Source: Brachypodium distachyon (Eukaryota; Streptophyta; Magnoliopsida; Poales; Poaceae). Taken from it: a DNA stretch of 64,000 nt. The notes under the pieces were generated by a model, which saw only the letters and a list, made by a program, of their open reading frames with translations, did no database searches and was not told the origin of the DNA. The position numbers were made by a program, and so were the translations under genes. The stretch is from assembly GCF_000005505.3 (NCBI RefSeq), contig NC_016134.3, forward strand, positions 18,210,624-18,274,623, in the 5' to 3' direction. Below are positions 57,358-64,000 of this stretch, in pieces; the stretch's first letter is position 1, and each line of letters starts with the position of its first letter.

Positions 57358-57901
57358 ACTGCGTCGTGGAATTTTAGTATTCGTGAGGGAAAGTAGCCCC
57401 CGAGTATCCTCTTGCAATTAGGTGTTGAGTAACATGTGTTTCTTCTTCCTTCATTATGTCCTGCATTCAAAACTTTGTTAATTAAGTATTTGAAATACAT
57501 ACCTTTATCAATTGCTCTTTCTTCATGTTGTTGATTATCTTGTGACGTGCCGTGACGAAGTGCTACTATATGGCCGACTTGCGCCTGAATATCGCCTATG
57601 ACAGGCGACAAGAGCGGTGATCTGACGCTCCCAAGTCCTTTCTGGGATAGGGATAAACGCGGTTTATGCAATGCTATCTGTATATAGCGTTTGTATAGGG
57701 ATACTTAATTGGCGACTGAGCCACGCAGCCCCCGAGTCCTGATTGACCTTCAGGTAGGTGCCACCCGCAGGGTTTTAACAGTGGCGCTGGAGTTTCCCAA
57801 CTCCAGCGATATTATATAGATACATCCCTCTGGTCTTAGATGAGACAGAGGGGTTTTATGCAGTGATTTAGCTCATGAACGAGGGAAAAACTAGTCTTTA
57901 T
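57358..57901. other. Spacer between antisense modules and integrase
   Basis: No protein. It contains two more AGCCCCCGAGT sites (57396 and 57729); the second is followed by a CCTGA..TCAGG hairpin. A polypurine stretch for minus-strand plus-strand priming could not be identified with confidence. Confidence 0.45.
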
Positions 57902-58849
57902 TCAATGATATACTGGCGAAGAGAATACGAATAGACAGAAACTGAAAATGATGAAAAGATAAACAGAGTCTGTTTGAAGAAAAATCTGAGCGTAGAAACG
58001 TCGTAACTGCGCGGCGTTCCACGGCATGCCAAAATCAATGCTGGTTGCTGGATCTTTCAAAATGTAGGCGCCGCCTGGGATCACTTTTGATATTATGTAT
58101 GGCCCCTCCCATGGCGATGCCAATTTGTGATGACTCTTCTGTTTCAACCGAAGGACCAGGTCGCCCTCAATGAATGAGCGACGACGCAGTCGATGGTAGT
58201 GGTAATTGCGGTGACTCTGTTGGTAGACTGCCGACCGAGCAAGGGCGATGTCGCGTGCCTTGTCTGCTGCGTCGAGTGCATCTTCCATACCTTCTATGCA
58301 GTCTGGTCTGACGTATGCTATGACTCGAGGTGCATTAAATCTCACCTCAGATGGCAGCACTGCTTCTGCTCCGTATACCATAAAGAAAGGGGTGAACCGT
58401 GTGGAGGAATTTGGTGTAGTTAGGAGGCTCCAGAGTACCGAGGGGAGTTCTTCGACCCAGGCGCCTGCTGCTCGCTGCAAGGGTGTCATCAGCCTTTTCC
58501 GCATGCCTTCGGTGAGCAAACCGTTGGCCTTTTCGACGTGATTTTCTCAACGGGCCAACCATGTTGAGTTCCCATTGAGAATCGTCTTGAGTTCGGAAGC
58601 TGGAGCGTGCGGCTTCGTTGCGAACATCTGACATGCCTGGTATTTGCTGACGATAGCCTGAGCATCGAGTAAAGCCGTGGGCCAGTAGAATCCAGCTCTG
58701 AAGGCTTTGGCGGCGATTGTTTTGCTTCCGGCATGGTGTCTGCATGTGCCCTGGTGGATATCTAGGAGGATATCATGTCCCTCTTCCGGTGCAACGCATC
58801 TCTGAAAAATGCCAGAAACACTGCGCTTGTATAACTCGCCATTGATCAC
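57902..58849 (-). pseudogene. Integrase remnant with core deletion
   Basis: Minus-strand reading starts in the zinc-binding region (HQGTCRHHAGSKTIAAKAFR, GFYWPT, YQACQMFA) and reaches the start of the catalytic core, LNMVGP (about 58550). It then jumps, with a frame change, to NHVEKANGLLTEGMRKRLM, which normally follows the last part of the core. About 80-100 residues, including catalytic Asp positions, are missing. The C-terminal part is well kept (ELPSVLWSLLTTPN, FMVYGAEAVLPSEVRF, GDLVLRLKQ, WEGPYIISKVIPGGAYILKD, WNAAQLRRFY). One zinc ligand is Tyr in place of Cys. Transposition with this integrase is not possible. Confidence 0.85.
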
Positions 58850-58859
58850 TGTGAAAGCT

Positions 58860-59985
58860 TTTGATCATCGCATAATCCGTCTAGCTTCGGTTGTATCTTC
58901 TGGCAACTCCTGCTGGAGCATGTATGCGAGTAGTGGCTTCATCCATGTTGGTTCGATTGACATGACTTCAACTGCGCCGTCTTCTGCCTGCTCGACTGTA
59001 GGGGTATCAGGCGAAACTGTCGCGTCGGGTAGAAACTCTGAGTTGGACGACTTTTTGACTGAAGCATTTACGCTCTTCTCTTTGATGGACCGCTGATTAA
59101 TGATTTCCAGAAAGACTCCAGGCGGAACTGCTGCCTGTGTGGATCCCAGGTTGGCCAATTGGTCGGCTTCTTCATTGCTGGATCGGCTGACATGTACTAA
59201 CTCACAACCGTCAAAATTACCCTCCAATGTGTTGTACATATCACGGTAGGTGATCATGGTGTCCGATACTGTGTCGCAGGTCTTCATTGTTTGTTGTACA
59301 ACCAGGTTGGAGTCGCCGTAAATCATTAGTCGAGTAGCACCACATGCTTTTGCCATCCGCATGCCATGCAGCAAGGCTTCATACTCGGCTTCGTTGTTGG
59401 AGGCGTTGCGGAAGTGCATCTGAAAGACATAGCGCATCTTGTCCCCTTTTGGCGAGATTAGTATTACTCCTACTCTTGTGCCTTCTGCTCATTTGGACCC
59501 ATCGAAGTACATGGTCCAGGCACTTGACAAGTCGGGCGGGCTTGGAGTCTGCATCTCGGTCCACTCGGTGATGAAATCCGGCAATACTTGCGATTTGATT
59601 GCTTTCCGGCGCTCATACGTGATGTTCCTGGGTGAGAGCTCGATTCCCCATTGGGTGACGCGACCTGTTGGCTCTGGGTTATTGAGGATGTTAGCGAGTG
59701 GAGCCTCTTACCACAACGATCGGGTGCTGCTGGAAATAATGTTCCAACTTCCGGGCCGTCATGAATACTCCGTATGCCAGTTTCTGATAGAGCAGATAGC
59801 GTTGCTTCGTGAGGGACAACACTTCCCTAACATAATATATCAGCCTCTGGACTGGCTGCGCTTTCCGTTCTTCTGCTCTTTCTACTACCAAGGCCGTGCT
59901 GACCACCTGATTTGTCGCGGCGAGGCATAGCAAGAGCTGCTCGTTCTTGAGTGGGGCTACAAGGACATGCGAAGTTGATAGCATG
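58860..59985 (-). pseudogene. RNase H plus second RNase H domain of Tat pol
   Basis: The first domain reads EQLLLCLAATNQVVSTALVV, QRLIYYVREVLSLTKQRYLL and ARKLEHYFQQHPIVVV (59960-59715). It is followed by a connection and then the second domain: AWTMYFDGSK, stop, AEGTRVGVILISPKGDKMRY. After that comes NNEAEYEALLHGMRMA, LMIYGDSNLVVQQ and SSNEEADQLANLGS (59520-59130). The D-E-D-D pattern is present as FDGS, NEAEYEAL, GDSNLV and EEADQLA. Stops at about 59710 and 59490. The pair of RNase H domains supports the Tat lineage. Confidence 0.85.
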
Positions 59986-59989
59986 CGTT

Positions 59990-60960
59990 TTAAATCGGCG
60001 AATGCGCTGCTGGCTTCGGACGTCCATGTAAATTTATCCCCCTTCTTGAATAGCTGGTAAAATGGCAGAGCCTTTTCTCCCAGTCTGCTAATGAACCGGC
60101 TCAGGGCTGCTACTGTTCCTGTAAGCTGTTGTACTGCATGGATGTTTGTTTGGTTCCTTCATTGTCACGATTGCTCTGATCTTGTTTGGATTTGGTTCGA
60201 TTCCCCTTGCAGAAAGGAAGTAACCCAAAAGTTGCCCTGCAGGAACTCCGAAAACGCATTTCGTCGGGTTGAGCTTGATCCGGTACTTGTCAAGATTCTT
60301 GAATGTTTCCAGAATATCTTCTAACAGAGTGTCTTCAGTCTTTGTCTTGATAACGATGTCGTCGATATAGACCTGAACATTTCTGCCAAGCTGCGCCCCA
60401 AGACATGCTTGCATGCAACGCTAATACGTAGCGCCTGCATTTTTCAGCCCGAAGGGCATAGTTCTGTAGCAGAAAACCCCATAAGGTGTTATAAACGCTG
60501 TCTTGTCTTCATCTTACTTCTTCAATCGAATCTGACTGTACCTAGAATATGCGTCGAGGAATGACAATCGAGCACATCCCGCAGTCGAGTCGACGATCTG
60601 GTCGATTCAAGGCAGGGGAAAATGGTCTTTCGGACAATGCTTGTTCAGCGAGGTGAAATCGACACACATGCGCAAAACTTTCGTGTTCTTCTTCAGGACA
60701 AGCACGAGGTTCGCCACCCAGGTGGCTTGTTTGATTTCCCAGATGAACTTGGCGTCGAGTAAACAGTTGACCTCTTCACCAATAGCCTTTCGCTCGGGTT
60801 CTGAAAATCGTTGCATTGGTTGCCTGATGGGATTGCCATGCTTGTCCACATTGAGAGAGTGCTCGGCGAGTTCCTTGGGAATACCCGGCATGTCGGATGG
60901 TACCCAGGCAAAAAATTTCCAATTCTCGCGCGGGAACTCGACGAGCACGCTTTCCTATGC
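59990..60960 (-). pseudogene. Reverse transcriptase remnant of Tat pol
   Basis: Minus-strand pieces include [72 protein letters not shown] and the catalytic VQVYIDDIVIKTK (about 60350). The reading continues to GYFLSARGIEPNPNKIRAIV. At least three in-frame stops (near 60605, 60513, 60420) and a frameshift near 60150 interrupt it. The YIDD catalytic box itself is intact. Confidence 0.9.
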
Positions 60961-61640
60961 GGGAGGAAGGCTCGAGGATACCAGCACTGTCTTGCTAGAA
61001 TCAGTCGTGTGTACCCGATGCTCTGTCGTGTCACTCTTCGTGCTGAACTCTATCTGTGGTGGCGCCTTCTTCGTCATGGGAAGGACGTCGTTGTCCGTCA
61101 TCACCTTCAAAGAGGCGAGTTCCGTCTGCATGCCAAATGATTTAGCAAGTTTGTGGAACTCTGTATCACAATTGTCTGATCTCGTAAAGCTTCCTCGGAT
61201 GGTGATTATGCCGTAGAGTCTAGGCATTTTTAGCATGAGATATGCATAATGCGAGATAGCCATGAATCTAGCGAGTGCTGGTCGGCCCAGAAGCACATGG
61301 TATTGCGATTTCCAGTCGAGCACTTCAAAATCGATCCGTTCTTTGCGAAAGTTGGCAGGGTTGCCAAAGACAACGTCGAGGCTTACCCGGCGTAACGGTA
61401 CTGCTGGTTTTCCTAGAACAATTCCGTGAAAAGATGTGTCTGTAGCCTGGAGATTCGTCAAAGATCTGTTCATTGCCCTTAACGTATCCGCAAATCTGAT
61501 GTTGATGCCACTGCCTCTATATATGAACACCTTGCTCATCTCATAGCCTCCCACCTGAGCGTCGAGGACAAGTGCTGACTTTCATGGCCTCGGAACCTGA
61601 GGTGGGTGATCTACCTGCGAGAATGAAATGGCGACCTCAG
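60961..61640 (-). pseudogene. Aspartic protease region with lost catalytic Asp
   Basis: After a stop near 61590, the minus strand reads YEMSKVFIYRGSGINIRFAD. Tat proteases have a DGGSxxNI-type active site here, so the catalytic Asp and the next Gly have become Tyr and Arg. The rest of the domain is recognisable (RVSLDVVFGNPANFRKERID, WKSQYHVLLGRPALARFMAI, HYAYLMLKMP). The comparison to the family motif is from memory of the clade. Confidence 0.75.
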
Positions 61641-63620
61641 ACTAGTCGAGATACTCTGGGGTGGCGGGTGGTGTTGCCACAGCCAGATGAACTTGTCGAG
61701 TAATAACTTTTTGATGTCTGTTGGGCGGCTTCCCGTTCTGTATCATGCAAATATTTCCCAAAGGTGCTGGAGACGCGTCAGCTGTGGTTGGTGGTGCTGA
61801 TGGTCGTGACGCGGGCTGCGTGTGCTGTACTGATCCGGCGAAATTTGGTGGTAGCGGAGGGGGTGGCGGCGCGTTATGCGCGATCATGCCATCTCTGGGG
61901 GCGTGTGGCAAAGCCAAAGTGTTGGGATTGTTCCTTGCTGACTGCTGGCCTGGCCCCCGAAGGTAATCCCTGCCCGCTGGTGAGTTCTGAAACTGGCTGC
62001 ACGTGTCCTGCAGCTCGTAGAAACGACGGCACTCGAGCAGTATGTGGCCGCACCTTATATTTCCATCAGCGTCTCTGGTGCCATGGAAAGGGCAGGGAGA
62101 CGACAACTGTTGCGTCAACGACAGAGCAGGTTGCCCATCCCTTCGTATTCTCTGGGGCTGCCATTGCTGGTTTTTATTGCTATCTCGATAGTTGCTATGG
62201 TTGCTTCTATCCCAGTGTCCTTCGTGATTTCCATCACCTCGAACACCACCACTACGGTCGAATTCTGCTGCTACAAACTTGGGGGCGTTGGGCTCCCGCT
62301 CCTTTCGTTTCTTTCTTCTCTTGGTGTTGCGACCGTGTCCTCGCTCGGCTTCTTCATCATCCGGTGGTATGTTATGCTCATTCCGAATTGAGTCTTCTCC
62401 ATCCGCCCACTTATTCGCTATCTCCATCAGATCTGCCACCGTCTTTGGCCTTCTCCGTCCCAGTTCTTCCTTGAAAGTGACACGCTTTAGCCCACGCTTG
62501 AAGGCGTCGACTGCGCTCTTGTCTGAAATCTCTTCTGCTGCATTTTTGAGGGATGTCGATCGTTGTATGTACAATCGAGTGGACTCACTTGACCTCTGAG
62601 TGCAGGCTCAAAGTTCTTCCAATGAAACTGGCCTTTTATACGTTGCCCGAAATGTGCGGGTGAAAACTTCGTAGAGGTCGTCCCACGAGCCTATTTCTCC
62701 TTCTGGCAAACTGGCCAGCCATGTGCGAGCGTGCCCCTTGAGCTGCAACTGTAAACATTGCATGGCTATGTTCTTCGTTCCTCCCTTGAGTCGCACCATC
62801 GTGAGGTAATCTTCTAACCAAGCTCTCGGCTCCTGAGAACCGTCAAACTTGATTGCGCTCGGGGATACTGAAAAATTATCGGACATCTTCGAGTTGCGGA
62901 CGCGACGGCTAAAGCAGTCCGCATCGCAAGGTTCTTCTTCTTCTTCAGTGACGCGGCCAGCACGGGCTGACCGCTCGCGATCGATTCTCTGCTGCGTAAT
63001 GATATCACAAGCATCTCCTCGCACGGGGGTGTTGCGGCGGCGATGAGGTTGTTCTTCTAGTCCTCGTTGTGGAGGAGTCGTGTGATTGTTTTGCCATGGG
63101 GAGCCGCCATCCCTCTGCCGTCAGGGCCCCACCTGGTTTGAGTTGGGGCCCATGAGGGCATTCCCGATGTGGCCCAGGCCGGCCAAGACCTGCTCGTGGA
63201 TTGCTGCCTTCGGGTCATCGTCCGGTGGCATGGTGGATAGGAGGTATGTGTTTGCAGCGACGCCAGCTCCTTGTGGTGTCCGGGGAAGCAACTCTCCCTG
63301 GGTGTTGACCATCATCAGTTCGTCATCCAAACTGCATGTCATGCCGATGTGGTCTCGCTCGGGGACATTATTCAGGCGAGACTGATAGCGCGGCGCTCTG
63401 TATCTGGGGGTGCTCCGGGAGCACGCACTGCCCTCTGTGCTGAGAGCTGTCTGCGAGCACTCGAAGCGTCGGCGACTTCCCTCCGCCGTTGGAGCTCTGC
63501 TTGCTCCTCTCGGAGTCGAGCATACGTAGGGTCCAGCGCATGGTGGTAGGCCATCATCTCGTTGCGCGTGGAGTCTGCTGGCAAAGGGTTGGTGCCGTTG
63601 AGAGCGGCATCGACCCAAGC
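61641..63620 (-). pseudogene. gag remnant of the Tat element
   Basis: Minus-strand gag pieces are, from right to left, an N-terminal helix (DPTYARLREEQAELQRRREV, 63584-63372), a frame-shifted middle part, and the main capsid-like domain (SPSAIKFDGSQEPRAWLEDY, LQLKGHARTWLASLPEGEIG, VFTRTFRATYKRP; 62880-62610). After a stop near 62608 come DAFKRGLKRVTFKEELGRRR and MEIANKWADGED. A charged and Pro-rich tail contains CPFHGTRDADGNIRCG with ECRRFYEL, the nucleic-acid-binding motif of this clade's gag. Stops and frameshifts separate the parts. Confidence 0.85.
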
Positions 63621-64000
63621 TTCTTCTTCCGTCGTGAGAATGATCGTAGGCCGATCATTGGTCAGGTCTCTTGCGCGTGCCTTGGCAAAGATGGTTCTGC
63701 CGGCTCGCTGTCCATCTCCATTGTTCTCCCCTACTTCCGCTGTGAAGACCTATGCCAAGGTCGTTGGAGCGATCATGATCGCGTCAGTGGGATTGATTGT
63801 TGCACTCGAACAGGTGTTGACGCTGTAAAGAGTGCAATGTTCAGCGAACACCGAGTGGTGCCAATCGCACTCGGTGTAAACATTTTTGGCCAAAATTGGC
63901 CTTGTTTCACCCAGCGAACATATCGTGGTGAAGGATCAGTCGGTGGTAGTCGGTGGTTCCACCGGAGACTCGCAGATCTGCCTTGTTGATGATAGATCTG
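63621..64000. other. Upstream of gag, right edge of the window
   Basis: No coding signal. It should be the leader of the Tat element toward its 5' LTR. No tRNA-complementary primer-binding site was recognised before the window ends. An ACACCGAGTGGTGCCAATCGCACTCGGTG imperfect palindrome type (arms CACCGAGTG / CACTCGGTG) lies at about 63850-63878. Confidence 0.4.

Larger units (their letters stand above)
50872..64000 (-). mobile_element. Tat-lineage Ty3/gypsy retrotransposon with antisense ORF, decayed, open at right edge
   Basis: Minus-strand order from right to left is gag, protease, RT, RNase H, a second (archaeal-type-like) RNase H, integrase. On the opposite strand between integrase and the left LTR lies a Transposase_28-type gene with two additional modules. 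A second RNase H and an extra antisense ORF between pol and 3' LTR are known traits of the Tat clade (RIRE2/Retand/Grande-like). The 3' LTR is on the left; the 5' LTR and primer-binding site should lie beyond 64000. Every coding part has stops or frameshifts. The left boundary is approximate. Confidence 0.75.

Overview
This is plant nuclear DNA, almost certainly from a grass and most likely a Pooideae/Triticeae-type genome. The reasons are spliced genes with GT-AG introns, many Stowaway MITEs with CTCCCTCC ends and TA target duplications, Tourist-like MITEs with TTA/TAA duplications, CACTA elements, decayed Copia/Gypsy/LINE remnants, and a Tat-lineage Gypsy element whose antisense ORF matches the Transposase_28 type ('putative gypsy type transposon'). 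Species cannot be fixed from the window alone.

Four host genes can be reconstructed exon by exon with an open frame: (1) 7355-7936, minus, a small mitochondrial B12D/MLRQ-like membrane protein (166 aa, 2 exons); (2) 15497-21307, plus, a RETINOBLASTOMA-RELATED (RBR) protein (873 aa, 15 exons, one probable GC-AG intron); (3) 22636-24628, minus, a Nudix hydrolase of the plant NUDT12/13/16 type (203 aa, 5 exons); (4) 30927-35694, minus, a GRF-GRF-CCHC-CCHC zinc-finger protein (404 aa, 3 exons) with four 13-residue repeats. They look like independent genes, not a pathway cluster.

The rest is mobile or decayed DNA. From 1 to 7 kb: a Gypsy gag-pol fragment between two 190-bp direct repeats, a Copia remnant, and a PIF/Harbinger-like element carrying only a broken ORF1-type gene. 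9.0-12.7 kb: a CACTA element that seems to carry a captured promoter and first exon. 26-29 kb: a short retroposon with a 17-bp target duplication and several MITEs, one pair nested. 39-46 kb: a gene-start-like GC-rich block without a recognisable product, G+T-rich duplicated DNA split by a second CACTA element, and a dense array of short TAGCAACTTT-like motifs. 46-50.5 kb: more Stowaways, the 3' end of a LINE and a 161-bp tandem duplication. From about 50.9 kb to the right edge lies a large, decayed Tat-type Ty3/gypsy element. Its gag-pol lies on the minus strand, is broken by stops, has lost a protease aspartate and has a deletion in the integrase core. On the plus strand it carries a spliced-looking antisense Transposase_28 ORF followed by two degenerate C-terminal-like modules.

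The most unusual signal is a recurring AGCCCCCGAGT motif in the Gypsy element, followed by a short hairpin whose stem changes in sequence but keeps its pairing.
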